Assembly: GCA_028335825.1 (NCBI GenBank)
Contig: JAIOKI010000008.1
Span: 186,001-250,000, forward strand
Length of the DNA stretch: 64,000 nt
Source: Nosema muscidifuracis
Taxonomy: Eukaryota; Microsporidia; Nosematidae
Direction: 5' to 3'
Part shown: piece after piece, positions 23,441 through 34,135 of the stretch
How positions within the stretch are numbered: the stretch's first letter is position 1
Layout of the letters: every line of letters starts with the position of its first letter
The notes under the pieces: model-generated
The model's database searches: none
What the model saw: the letters and a program-made list of their open reading frames with translations, nothing else
Told to the model about the DNA's origin: nothing
Translations under genes and position numbers: made by a program

Positions 23441-24145
23441 AGTTTATTTAACAAAAGTACGTTTTAGTTTAGAATATTAAATTTTAAGAGTTTTTAGTTT
23501 ATAATAGTAATGATATCATTTTCATGAACTGATAGGTGTATAAATAAATTTCTAATTTTTTTGATAAGGTCTTATATAATGAATAAACATTTTTTAATAA
23601 TTAATTTAATATAATTTTAGTTTATTTTATTTGATCATAAGATGATTTACCTAGAAATTTTTGAAAAATCTTAATTTAAGTTGATTTCTATATTAATTAA
23701 TTAAAAAATTAAATTATTTTTATCATAGAGTTGATTCATAAGATAAAAATAATATTTAATATCAAATATATTTGACATGTTTCAAGATAAAATCAAGTTC
23801 AATTATAAGTTAATATCTAATTTATTATATCTTTATTCTAAATTTCACTAATAAATAAAAATAAGTAGATTTTTATGTAATATTAAGTTTTTAATTTATT
23901 ATTAATATATTAATAAATTATACTTCGTCATATAAACAAACAAATTACTAAAATATTTAATAAAAAAACAGATATATTATTCATTAATAAAATAAAACAA
24001 AATACGTCATTCATTTATATATTTTATTAGATTACATCTTTCTTTTGTAAATTAAAATAAATCACATCATTCATTAATAATTAATATATTTAATTAAATT
24101 AAACTTGACCTGTCTTCATTTAAGGTTAAATATTAAATATTATTA
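23441..24145. other. AT-rich spacer, no gene seen
   Basis: No supported gene or RNA. Short words such as TCATTCATTAATAA recur near 23981-24085. Confidence 0.5.
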
Positions 24146-24149
24146 CCCC
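24146..24149 (+). promoter_or_regulatory. CCCC start-proximal signal
   Basis: ACCCCATAATGTT places the start at 24153 and rules out the TTG at 24105. Confidence 0.6.
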
Positions 24150-24152
24150 ATA

Positions 24153-25100
24153 ATGTTATTTTTAAATATACTATCATTAGTTTATACTATTTCATATTAC
24201 AAAGTATATAGCATGTATAGCGAATTAAAAGATGAAACATTAATATATGTGGAAGCTGATGAAAAATATAGTCATGATCTTAAGATAATAGCTGTAAATC
24301 CGAAATCAAGTAATTATATACAATTCAAGTATGAGAATATACAAAAATTTATAAAAAACAATTTTATAGATTTAACCGATCATTCTATGTTGATGTCTGC
24401 TGAAAAAAAAGATGAATATGGTCATTTTGCTATAATAAACTCAGATATGATTTTGAATGATAGGTTGAAGCTATATTTTAATCTATTGAATGATAAGTTT
24501 AGCTTAGATTTAAAAATGAAGAAGACAACTGAATTAAGTTTATTACATGAATTTAATAAAATTGATCATGTATATGGTCTCAGATTAATGATCAAGTTTT
24601 TTACTGAAGGTTTTAATATCAATAAAATCTATGAAAATTGCAATAAAATAAAAAGGATAATCGATTCAGGTAATTTAAAACATATGAAAATTATAATTTC
24701 TAATATAATTAAAGAGATTGATAATTGGAAATTGAAATTTGGAGATAAAAGTATTTTTGTGGAAAATTCAAACCGTTTCTTTTCTTTATTTGAATTAGAT
24801 AAAGGTAGGTTCAAAATGATAAAATATACAGCAGAAACATATCAATAATGTTTAAAAATGTATAAAAATATTATTGAATATCTAAGAAGAAGTAAATTAA
24901 CTTTAGCTGATAATGAAATTATGTTATTAGAATATGAAAATGAATTTTCGATCGAAGGAACAGATAATTTAATTGATAATACAGACATAATTACAACCTA
25001 TTTAATTGAATTTTCACCTAGCAACCGAGAAATTAAATCTGATTGTTTAACACTGAAAGATTTTAGTAGTAATACTACCTACCTAAAATACTTCGAATAA
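24153..25100 (+). pseudogene. tandem-family member 8, internal stop, tail lost
   Basis: The signal peptide MLFLNILSLVYTIS, then YYKVYSMYS, DETLIYVE and DLKIIAVNP, are intact sub-family B blocks. The first open part is 231 aa and ends at a TAA (24846-24848) inside a conserved block: ...AETYQ, stop, CLKMYKNIIEYL. This aligns with VYQKCLIRFKNIIDSL of member 6, so the stop sits on the codon that is Lys there. The same frame then runs on to 25100. No repeat region and no membrane tail follow. A single-base nonsense change plus loss of the 3' part explains it. The N-terminal piece could still be made and secreted. Confidence 0.75.
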
Positions 25101-27424
25101 AAATCTCTTTCTAGTTTTTTATAGAATTTTTTTGTACTGCCTCGTAAAACAGTTGTTAGTGTAACTGAAATATTTAAATATTTTATACATGTTTAAAACT
25201 TTATTAAAGAAGAAGATAAATACATATAAATCTTATTTGATAGTATTTTTAATATATTAGTTTTACCTACTGAAAGGTATGACATACATTTGTTTTTCTT
25301 ATTAATTACATGCTATCTTTTGAAATATTTCTAAAGAAATCGTTCTATAAAAAAAAATATAGACTCTATATTACTTTAGTATTAAGCTATAGATCAATTA
25401 TCTTGATATAAGGAAATGCTATAAATTAATTTGATACATTTCTAATATAAAAAACGAATCTATTTATTTAAAAAAAAGATTTTTTTGAGTACAATTTTCT
25501 TAGTCAATGTATAATCCTCTTCATTAATTGATTCTATATACTGTGTTATATCAAACATGTGATGTCTTTTTTTTATTGGCTTCTCGTATCATACGATATT
25601 TTTTTTCGATCGAGCTTCCCAGTATTATCTTAAAGATTTTGATTGAAATACGCTTTGATCGTCAAGATTAAAAAAATGCAATAACATCTTAAAAATAGTT
25701 ACCATTACAAATGGAATAATTCTGATTTTATACTTATATAGTGTACCATAATAATTAGCTAACAAAGTCATAGTTGTACTTCTGTCGTAAGATTTATAGT
25801 TATACTACTTTAACAAAAAATATCTCTATTTTGTATAAGATGAAGATATTAAACTTATTTTACATTTTTGTTCGCATTATTCTCTTAAAATGAATTCTTT
25901 GTCTTCATTTAAGACTACAATTTCTGCTATTTGTTGAGTGTATGCATTTTAATGTTCTAGTATGATATCTAATGTAATTAAAAAAAAGCATTTAATTACT
26001 CAGTGTTTTCGTATGATCGAAATAATAAATTTAATATAAATAAATACTAATTTTAAATTAAAAGTAGAATAACTAAATATAGTATTTTTAAATATAAAAA
26101 AGATACAAAACGAGACTATTTTCACTCAATACAAAAAAAATACAAACACTTAAAAATTTATAATCCTTAAATTATTTTATGATATAATTAAAGATTCAAT
26201 AAATATTAAAATTAATAAACATGTGTTATGTTTTTTCTTAACCTATTGTAATTTAAAACAAAAAAATTAGAAATTAACTATTTAAAGTTTATTAAGCACT
26301 TTAAATTTCACAAGAAATACCAAAATACAATATTTTATGCTATACATTGTAATTAAAATATTATTTGATTTAATCAAGATTAATATACAAACAGTGAATA
26401 TATTTTTTTCTTATTAACCTAACCTATTATTGAAAATTAAGTATTCTTGCAAGCAAGTTTTGAATAATATTCATATATAATAAAAAATATTAGATATGAA
26501 TTTATATTTCATATGTAACTTTTCTCTCTAATACTATAAATATTTTTTATTTTTAGGATGAATATAAGCCATTGATCTCCTAATCTTTAATTTGTAACAA
26601 TGTATTTTTATATAATCTTTTTCTTTGATTATGATGAATTAACACATATATTTTATTAAATAGCTAAATATTTTCCTTTTTAGAAAGGAAATATACTATT
26701 ATTATTAGATGATTAAATTGTCTTTTTTATAGACATAAGCTAAATAATAAAATTTACTAAAAGTTGAAATATAACAGAATACTATTTTTTAAAAATTGTC
26801 TTTTTTTAAAAAATAATTATCTTTATTTCTTATTCTAAATATTTTTAATACTATTTTTTAAAAATTTTCTTTTTTAAAAAAATAATCAGCTTTATTTCTC
26901 ATTCTAAATATTTTTTTATCTCAATTTTATTAAAGATATCTAAATATGATTAATAGATAAGTAATCTTATTGACGTAAATTAAAAAATAATAGGATAAAA
27001 AGGATAAACAATGACATCAGAAGTGAAGACTTAATAAATAGTTCTACAATATGAAGATAAGAATACTTAAATATAAAAGAAGTAAGCTTTCTTAAGCATT
27101 AATTATTTAAATACAACTTATTAAATAAGAATATTCAATGAAAGACTTTTATAATTTAGAAATATAACAGCACAAAAAGCAAATCATTTTATAAATTATC
27201 ATAAATTTAATTTTAAATGATTAACACTTAGCTAATAAAATTATTTATAAATTTATTATATTTTTTGTTTCTATAAATTTGTTATATTTATTATTTCTAT
27301 TATTTCTATAATTTATTATATTTATAAATTTATTATAATTATTATTTCAAATCTATTATTTCTATATTTTTAATTAATTTAAATTTCACCTGTTTTTAAT
27401 TAATTTTAAATAAAAAAATGAATA
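25101..27424. other. AT-rich spacer with a faint relic
   Basis: No supported gene. A GC-richer patch at about 25540-25980 shows short open stretches on the reverse strand (IKIFKIILGSSIEKKYRMI), probably decayed coding DNA. A two-copy tandem repeat lies at 26779-26916. Confidence 0.4.
26779..26916. repeat. 69-bp tandem duplication
   Basis: The segment beginning ATACTATTTTTTAAAAATT and ending in ATTCTAAATATTTTT occurs at 26779 and again at 26848 with small differences. Confidence 0.75.
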
Positions 27425-27428
27425 CCCC
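27425..27428 (+). promoter_or_regulatory. CCCC start-proximal signal
   Basis: The string ACCCCATAATGTT precedes and includes the ATG at 27432, identical to members 6 and 8. Confidence 0.65.
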
Positions 27429-27431
27429 ATA

Positions 27432-28901
27432 ATGTTATTTATTAATATAATATCATTGGTATATACAACTGCCAATTACAAAATACACAGCATATACAAT
27501 TCTTCAACAGATAAAACACTGATTTATGTTGAAGTTCAAGAAATTTTTGCATATAATTTAAGAATTACAGTTATGAATCCTAAAACAAAAAATTCAAAAG
27601 AATTTGTAAATAAAGATATGCAATCTTATTTAAAAAACAATCAACCAAATTTATTAAATCATCCTGATTTAATGTTTTCTAAAATAAAATATAAATATGG
27701 ACTTTTTTGTCAAATAGATTCTGATATGAATAACAATCAACAAGTAGATTTATATTTAGAATTATTTGATTATAAATTCTGTTGTAATTTAACTTTGAAT
27801 CAGATAACTACTTTAAATTTATTAGTAGAATTCCCATATACTTACAAAAATTATATTAGTATATTATTGAATAAATTTAATGATATTTGTAATAAAATGA
27901 TAAAATTAGAAGAAGATTGTACTAAATTATGTTCAAATATAAGTAATGAACAATATATTTCTTTATGTAGTAATTTTAAGTTTATTTTTGATAGTATTAA
28001 TAATTGGAAAAAAACGATTAATATAAATGATACAGTTGAATTTATTAATAATACTAAAATTGATAATCTTAATAATTTAAGTTATGATGCAATTATTAAA
28101 ACTATAAAATATACAAATGTAATTTATTTACAATCTTTAATCAAGTTCAAAAAGATAATTGATTTATTAGATTATTGTGAAATGGAATTATTTGATGATT
28201 ATGAAAGTTATATTGAAGATTTAAAAAATAATTCTGAAGGTTTATTTAGAAATTATGTATTTCTAGAAGAAACTTCTCCATTTATTTCATCAAGAGATAA
28301 AAATAAATTAAAAGAAATGAATATGGTTAAAGAAGAAGATATTAAACGTAATAATGATGAAAGTACTATTAGTAATGAGGAAAGTGCCATTAATAATGAT
28401 GAAAGTACTATTAATAATGAGGAAAGTACCATTAATAATGATGAAAGTACCATTAATAATGTTGGAAATACTATTAATAATCTTGGAAGTACTATTGATA
28501 GTGATGAAAGTACCATTAATAATCCTGGAAGTACTATTCATGTTAATAAAAATGATAATGAAGAAAGTACCATTATTAATGATAAAAGTACTGATTATAA
28601 AAACAATATTGATAATAATAAATCTTTTAAAAATTATGAGGATGTTAATAAATCTTTTATAAAATACGATGATATCGATAATTTAGCAATATTCGATAAT
28701 ATAGAAAATAAAAAACTTCTCGAAAAAAACGACGAAATAAAAATAGTAAAATGTGAAAGAAGAAATCATTTAAACGATGAAAATGAAGAATCTTCTAATG
28801 AGAATAATAAAAAGCCTAATCAAAAATATTTAACTTTCTTTAAAGTTTTAGGAGTTTTACTTGCATGTTTCCTATTATTCACATTTATTCGAAGGAAATA
28901 A
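27432..28901 (+). CDS. tandem-family secreted/membrane protein, member 9
   Basis: At 489 aa this is the largest and best-preserved member. The signal peptide MLFINIISLVYTTA is followed by NYKIHSIYN, KTLIYVEVQEIF, YNLRITVMNP and KYGLFCQIDS. Then come a long helical part with several Cys (about residues 140-290) and a Ser-Thr-Ile-Asn-Asn repeat (about 309-371). An Asn/Asp/Lys linker leads to the tail KPNQKYLTFFKVLGVLL, a membrane helix ending FIRRK. The tail matches member 7. The prediction is a single-pass protein with the bulk outside or lumenal. It borders the conserved core. Long frames at 28253-28662 on either strand are repeat shadows. Function unknown. Confidence 0.85.
   Translation: MLFINIISLVYTTANYKIHSIYNSSTDKTLIYVEVQEIFAYNLRITVMNPKTKNSKEFVNKDMQSYLKNNQPNLLNHPDLMFSKIKYKYGLFCQIDSDMNNNQQVDLYLELFDYKFCCNLTLNQITTLNLLVEFPYTYKNYISILLNKFNDICNKMIKLEEDCTKLCSNISNEQYISLCSNFKFIFDSINNWKKTININDTVEFINNTKIDNLNNLSYDAIIKTIKYTNVIYLQSLIKFKKIIDLLDYCEMELFDDYESYIEDLKNNSEGLFRNYVFLEETSPFISSRDKNKLKEMNMVKEEDIKRNNDESTISNEESAINNDESTINNEESTINNDESTINNVGNTINNLGSTIDSDESTINNPGSTIHVNKNDNEESTIINDKSTDYKNNIDNNKSFKNYEDVNKSFIKYDDIDNLAIFDNIENKKLLEKNDEIKIVKCERRNHLNDENEESSNENNKKPNQKYLTFFKVLGVLLACFLLFTFIRRK
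28356..28545 (+). repeat. 21-bp in-frame tandem repeat (about nine copies)
   Basis: The unit GAAAGTACTATTAATAATGA encodes the heptad ESTINN[DE]. The array starts nearly perfect and decays towards its 3' end (VGNTINN, LGSTIDS, PGSTIHV). Confidence 0.88.
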
Positions 28902-30370
28902 ATTTTAATTAGCAAACTTAAGTTAAAAAAAGAGATTATTAAATATTAAGCTCTTTAGAATTTAACATAGAGATTGATAGGTTTGTAAAAATATTCTAAT
29001 TATGTGATTAAATCTTATATAAAATAGACCTTTATCTATTACACAAATTTGGTAAATTAATTTTTAATTATACGTTTTTTAGTGAATTCCAAGTAAAAAT
29101 TTTAACCTTATTTTTATAAAGAAGAGGAGTGTGAATAATAATTAAAATTAAGAATGTATTAGATATGATGAAAATACAAGTATTAACAGAAAATATAAAT
29201 ATAAACAGAAAATATTACATGTAGTAATATCAATATAAAATATTATATGTAGTAATAAAAATAGAAAACATATTATGTAGTAAAAATCTTTACAAATATT
29301 TCTTAAATATAGTTATTAGACTTAAAGAATTTATGATAATACATATTTAAAAGTTCGATTTTTCTTTATAGTGATTCTTTAAATTTATATTAGACATTGA
29401 ACCAGTAGTAAAAAAAACATTTTATTATTTATTTTCTATTATATTTGTTACAAGAAAATAAATTAACTTATTTTTATGTAAAATTTATAAAATAATTTAT
29501 TATTTATGTTCTTTATATTTGTTACAAGAAAATAAATTAACTTATTTTTTTTATGTAAAATATTTATTATTTAAAATTTTTACTTTTAAAAATAAAAGAT
29601 AAATTACGTGTAATTTCACTAAAAACGTGTAATTGAAAATAAAGATAATATTTAGTTCAAAAAATATAAAAGTGATGATTAAATTGTAGACTATTTACTT
29701 TTAAATATTATTTATAATATATTAGTAAATATTTCTAATATAAATTCTTCTTACAAAAATATCAATAATTTCTAAGTGTTTTTTCTTCTTTTAATTTTCG
29801 TTAATTCCTTTGATTAGAATTTTAATAAAAACATAGTAAAATTTACAATATTTAAGAATTATTTACAATTTTATGTATAAAAAAAGAGATCAAATTTTTC
29901 AATATAATTTAATCCAATATTATAAATGGTAGAATCTCTTCTAATATTTATTTTTTTTTCTTCATCTACTTAACATTATTATATTTAAGGTATTATTTCT
30001 ATCATTAAAAACTCAAACATTCTAACTTTATGACCTCTGTGGTATTTGAATTTTCCAAATTTATATTCATCAATTTCTACTACTATATTTAAATATCTAT
30101 TATTTATGTTAGTTCATATATATTTTATAAATCTTACAAAATTTAGATCATTCACAAATCAATGTTTGTTTTATATTTTCATACAAAAATTCAATAATCT
30201 TATAAAATTTTATATTTATTTTTTAATTAATAGATCCTTCTTAAGTTTATCTACCATAAATATATTAAATACTTTTTATATTTAATATATAATCTTGTAA
30301 AAAGTGTTTTTTTAATTCCTATTGTTTAAATCGTTAGTTAATTTATTTCTTATAATTTTTTTTTATTTTA
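28902..30370. other. AT-rich spacer, no gene seen
   Basis: No supported gene. It holds a two-copy tandem repeat (29441-29560). A 79-codon frame at 30046-30285 starts with TTG and is T-rich with no start signal, so it is taken as chance. Confidence 0.5.
29441..29560. repeat. 74-bp tandem duplication
   Basis: ATATTTGTTACAAGAAAATA and the following bases occur at 29441 and again at 29515. Confidence 0.75.
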
Positions 30371-30373
30371 CCC
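30371..30373 (+). promoter_or_regulatory. CCC start-proximal signal
   Basis: TTTTACCCACATG places the start at 30376. The frame is open further upstream to a TTG at 30322, but that stretch is the T-rich leader. Confidence 0.65.
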
Positions 30374-30375
30374 AC

Positions 30376-31071
30376 ATGACTGATAAATCAAAAGATAAAA
30401 ATAAATTAGATAATTCAATTTCTATAGATTTTTTATTCAGAAACATATCAGAAATAAATACTGATAATTTATCTAAACTAAATATTCAATCAGAATTAGA
30501 ATCATTAAAAATAGAAATTAATAATAAAGATCTTAACAGATTAAAGATAATATTTATTATAGAAATACTTATGAAGACTATTAAGAAGAATTCAGATTAC
30601 AGAGTTTTTATAGATATATTAATTAATATTCTTGATACATTTTCTTCTATTAGTTATATAATATTAAGATTACGAATTATTAAAAATATATCAGATAATA
30701 ACAGATTTTATGTACCATTATATTATTATTTACTAGAAATACTTAGTCAAGTAGTTAATAGTAAAGATAATAAGGAGAGTAGTGAGAATATGTCTTATGA
30801 TACATTATATCTTAAGAATGATACTATTGATAGTGTATTTATACTTAAAGAAGTTAAATCTTTAATTTTATCTAATCTTAATAAAGTAAGTGATAATCTT
30901 GGATTTGTTGAAATATCAAATGTTGTTATTAATGAATTAAAAAAGTCTGGTAAAGGAGTTTATAAAGAATACATAGATGGGATTATAAATATAATAAATG
31001 AACATAAGGAGTATATTATTAAGTATAGAAATAATAAGAATAAAGAAGAAATAAGAAAGATGATTAAATAA
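30376..31071 (+). CDS. Noc2-like nucleolar protein
   Basis: A 231-aa, wholly helical protein. The block LRLRIIKNISDNNRFYVPLY followed by YYLLEIL resembles the Noc2 signature (Leu-rich helix, then a Ser/Thr-x-x-Y-[IV]-P-[LV] turn and LLE[IV]L). The C-terminal part, with LGFVEISNVVINELKK and then a helix ending KYRN, fits the Noc2 end, where a long helix precedes a basic tail. Noc2 works with Noc1/Noc3 in 60S pre-ribosome assembly and export from the nucleolus. The protein is far shorter than yeast Noc2 (about 700 aa), consistent with microsporidian reduction. The assignment is by motif memory only. An alternative is an unrelated HEAT-like protein. Confidence 0.5.
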   Translation: MTDKSKDKNKLDNSISIDFLFRNISEINTDNLSKLNIQSELESLKIEINNKDLNRLKIIFIIEILMKTIKKNSDYRVFIDILINILDTFSSISYIILRLRIIKNISDNNRFYVPLYYYLLEILSQVVNSKDNKESSENMSYDTLYLKNDTIDSVFILKEVKSLILSNLNKVSDNLGFVEISNVVINELKKSGKGVYKEYIDGIINIINEHKEYIIKYRNNKNKEEIRKMIK

Positions 31072-31120
31072 ATATTTTGAATTAAATAGTTTTTATAGCT
31101 ATATTTTTAAATAGTTTATT

Positions 31121-31290
31121 ATGTATGTTAAATAGTTTATTATTTTATATGTTTGATATTTTATTATTCTATATGTTAGATATTTTATTATTCTGTATGT
31201 TAGATATTTTATTATTATGTAGTTTAGATATTTTATTATTCTATATGTTAAATATTTTATTATTCTATATGTAAGATATTTTATTATACT
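31121..31290. repeat. 24-bp minisatellite, about seven units
   Basis: The unit ATATGTTAGATATTTTATTA plus TTCT repeats about seven times with single-base changes, directly after the Noc2-like gene. Confidence 0.85.
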
Positions 31291-31521
31291 TTAAAAATTA
31301 ACTTGTATTAAATTTAATAAGAATTTTAGAAAAGAAAATGGGTTTATTTTTTTATAGATTAAAAAAACATTTTCTTTATTTTTATTATCAATAACATTAC
31401 AAATTAAATATAATAAATAAACCTTATATTTTAAAAATTTATTATAAAAAATATCAGTTATTAATTTATTATTGGTGCATAACTCAATAAAAAAAAATAA
31501 AATTTGAAAATATAAATAACC

Positions 31522-31677
31522 ATGGATAAAAGAAAAAAAACATTTCTAGAAGCTAAGAAAAAAATAGAAGAGTTTCTTACTAAAGAACATTTTATGAATA
31601 CACCTTATCAACATTTAAATTATTGGAAGGTTTATACAGAAATAAAGAAGAATAGTGATAGTGAGAAGAAAAAATAG
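31522..31677 (+). CDS. small basic protein of 51 aa, unknown
   Basis: The frame runs MDKRKKTFLEAKKKI to a stop at 31675-31677. It is Lys-rich, with a predicted helix at residues 5-22 followed by an aromatic patch (YQHLNYWKVY). The start has CC immediately before ATGG (31520-31521), a good start context for this genome. The residues W, H, Y and P are not what chance AT-rich DNA gives, which favours a real gene. No family recognised; a small RNA- or protein-binding subunit is possible. It lies alone between two repeat arrays. Confidence 0.6.
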   Translation: MDKRKKTFLEAKKKIEEFLTKEHFMNTPYQHLNYWKVYTEIKKNSDSEKKK

Positions 31678-31820
31678 TTTAGTATAATAAGATGTATTTA
31701 TTTATTGAAATTAAATGTAATTAAAATATGTTAATATATTATTTATTTATTTATAGACTTCTTTCATACAACCAAATAAGTATGTTAGTTTATATCATTG
31801 ATTGTTGATTAGATAATATT

Positions 31821-32072
31821 AAGTTAGGTAGTATTAGATAATATTATGTTAGTTAATATAAAGTTATATAGTATTAGTTAATATCAAGAAGATAGTATTA
31901 GTTAATGTTATTGTAGAAAATATAGGTTATGTAGTATTAAATAATATTATGTTAGAAAATATTAGATAATATTAAGTTAAAAATATAAGTTATGTAGTAT
32001 TAGATAATATTAAGTTATGTAGTAGGTTATGTAATATTAAATAATACTATCTAACATAATAGGTTAGGTAGT
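31821..32072. repeat. degenerate short-unit repeat (GTAGTATTAGATAATATTA)
   Basis: Words of the type TAGTATTAGATAATATTA and AAGTTATGTAG recur about ten times with irregular spacing. Confidence 0.7.
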
Positions 32073-32608
32073 TTCTTAATAAGCCTTTTTATTGATTTAA
32101 AAATCTATAAAAATGATTAGAATACGGCTTAGTTGATTATACATATATTATTTATTAAAATAGAAATTAAATAAGTTATAAAATAAATTTAATTTAATAA
32201 CGTGTATTTTATAAACAAATCTTTCATACTCCATATGAAAATTTTATTATACGTTTATTTAGTCTAAAATTCTATATTTGACTATATTATCTCTATTTCT
32301 TAAAACAGATTATTTTGAGATAGATGTCAAGTACTGAAAAATTATTGGATAAAATGATAAACAATATTTCTACTACGAGACATTCTTATTACTCTACACA
32401 TACTGATTGAGTATATTTATAAAATTTTAACTTAACAGTGAAACACTTATAAATGGTAATTTAGGATATATACTTATATAGATAAGAGACTTATTTACTA
32501 AATATTAAAAAGTTAATGTCAATATCATAAATATAAATCTAAAGCTTTAAATAATGTTGTACATGTTAACTTTTTAATATCAAGTTAAAACGTAATAAAC
32601 AAAATACT

Positions 32609-32851
32609 ATAAAATATCTTTATACACAGTTATATAAAAAGATAAGGATGTATTTAATAGACCATACTTATATTAAAATTATTAATGAACTTAACAAATA
32701 TTTTTATATACAGTAGATAAAAAGATAAGAATGTATTTAATAGACAATACTTATATTAAAATTATTAATGAATTTAACAAATATCTTTACATACAGTAGA
32801 TAAAAAGATAAGAATGTATTTAATAGACCATACTTATATTAAAATTATTGA
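32609..32851. repeat. 83-bp tandem repeat, three copies
   Basis: Copies 2 and 3 begin AACAAATAT at 32693 and 32776, exactly 83 bp apart. Copy 1 starts at about 32609. Each contains AAAAAGATAAGRATGTATTT and ACTTATATTAAAATTATT. Confidence 0.88.
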
Positions 32852-34126
32852 TATACCTCTTTTTAAGTATTTATCTAAAAAAGATAAGTTTGATCATGAA
32901 TAAGAAAATTTATTAATTTACGGAAGAAATTGATATGATTAATAAACTTATAATAAAATTAATCAAGAATATTATCTATTAAGTAAAAAGATAGTAATTA
33001 ATTATACGTTAATAAATAAGTTTAGATATAAATGAAACAGATAGACTTCTTAAATGTGAAGATTAACTTATGATTTTAATTATCTTGTATAAGAAATTAA
33101 TTGAAGTAGAATATATAATATATACTAAGGAATATTAATAATATTTTAAAAAAATATATTTTATCACTATGCTTCTTTTTGTACATGTTTAATATTATCA
33201 ACAAGAATTAATTAATTAAGCTACTAAATAAACATTTAAAATGACGTCATAAATAATAAGACGAAATAATTTACTGTAAGTATTATTTATTTTATAAATA
33301 GAGATTAATGAGTTATTTAAATAAATATTAGAATATAATATAAAGTATATTTATTGAGAGTGCACCAGACTTATATAAAATAGTTAAGAATTCTAATTAT
33401 TAATAGATAATTTTATATCTGAAATTATATACGAAGTAGAAAATATTTGTTAAAATATAATTTTAATTCTTTCTTCTTAGAATAATTTATTTTAATTAAA
33501 TTGTCATACATATTTTGATTTTTTAAAGGAATGTAATATAATGAATAAAATTTCAAATAAGGAGTTTCATATCAATACAAAAATAAACTAATTAGATAGA
33601 AGGAAAGAAAATGGCATTTAAGTTTGGTAAGAAGTATAAATAAACTTATTGACAAAAGTATTTTTCTTCTTGTAATTTAATTTCAATATTCTTTATTTAT
33701 TTTTATCGTATACTTTTACATCACAGTTATCAAAATATTGATCACTCATTAAAAATTTTCTAAAACATTATACAAACATACTAAAAATATTAATTATTCT
33801 CATTAAATGACATTATATAAACATAATAAAAATATATTAATCATTTTTTTAATATAACATTATATAAACATACAAATATACTAATCTTTCAAAACATAAT
33901 AAAAATATACTCATCTTTCAAAACATACTACAAATATTAATTATCCTCATTAAATGACATTATATACTCATCTTTCAAAACATCAATCATAAAAAACAAT
34001 ACATTTTATAGTATAATTAATTATATAAAAATAATCTTATATTTAATACAAAACTTCATTTCTCTAATAATTATATTTTATAAACATTCCCTTATTAAAT
34101 TATTTATATAATTTTAAAAATATTTA

Positions 34127-34130
34127 CCCC
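34127..34130 (+). promoter_or_regulatory. CCCC start-proximal signal
   Basis: TTACCCCTTCCAATG: the run ends five bases before the ATG at 34136. Confidence 0.6.
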
Positions 34131-34135
34131 TTCCA

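Larger units (their letters stand above)
31678..34126. other. gene-free, repeat-rich interval
   Basis: About 2.4 kb with no supported gene. It contains two repeat arrays (listed) and an ATGACGTCAT palindrome at 33241-33250. Tiny frames at 33541 (16 codons) and 33611 (MAFKFGKKYK) are not supported as genes. The part at 33760-33990 has loose repeats of CATTATATAAACATA and TCTTTCAAAACAT. Confidence 0.5.

Noticed and set aside
30046-30285. 79-codon frame before the Noc2-like gene
   Set aside because: TTG start and T-rich leader-type composition; no family similarity seen.
33611-33643. ATGGCATTTAAGTTTG followed by GTAAGA, considered as first exon plus intron of a ribosomal protein gene
   Set aside because: The donor is not the usual GTAAGT, no branch-point/acceptor followed by a plausible ribosomal protein could be found, and the frame stops after 10 codons.
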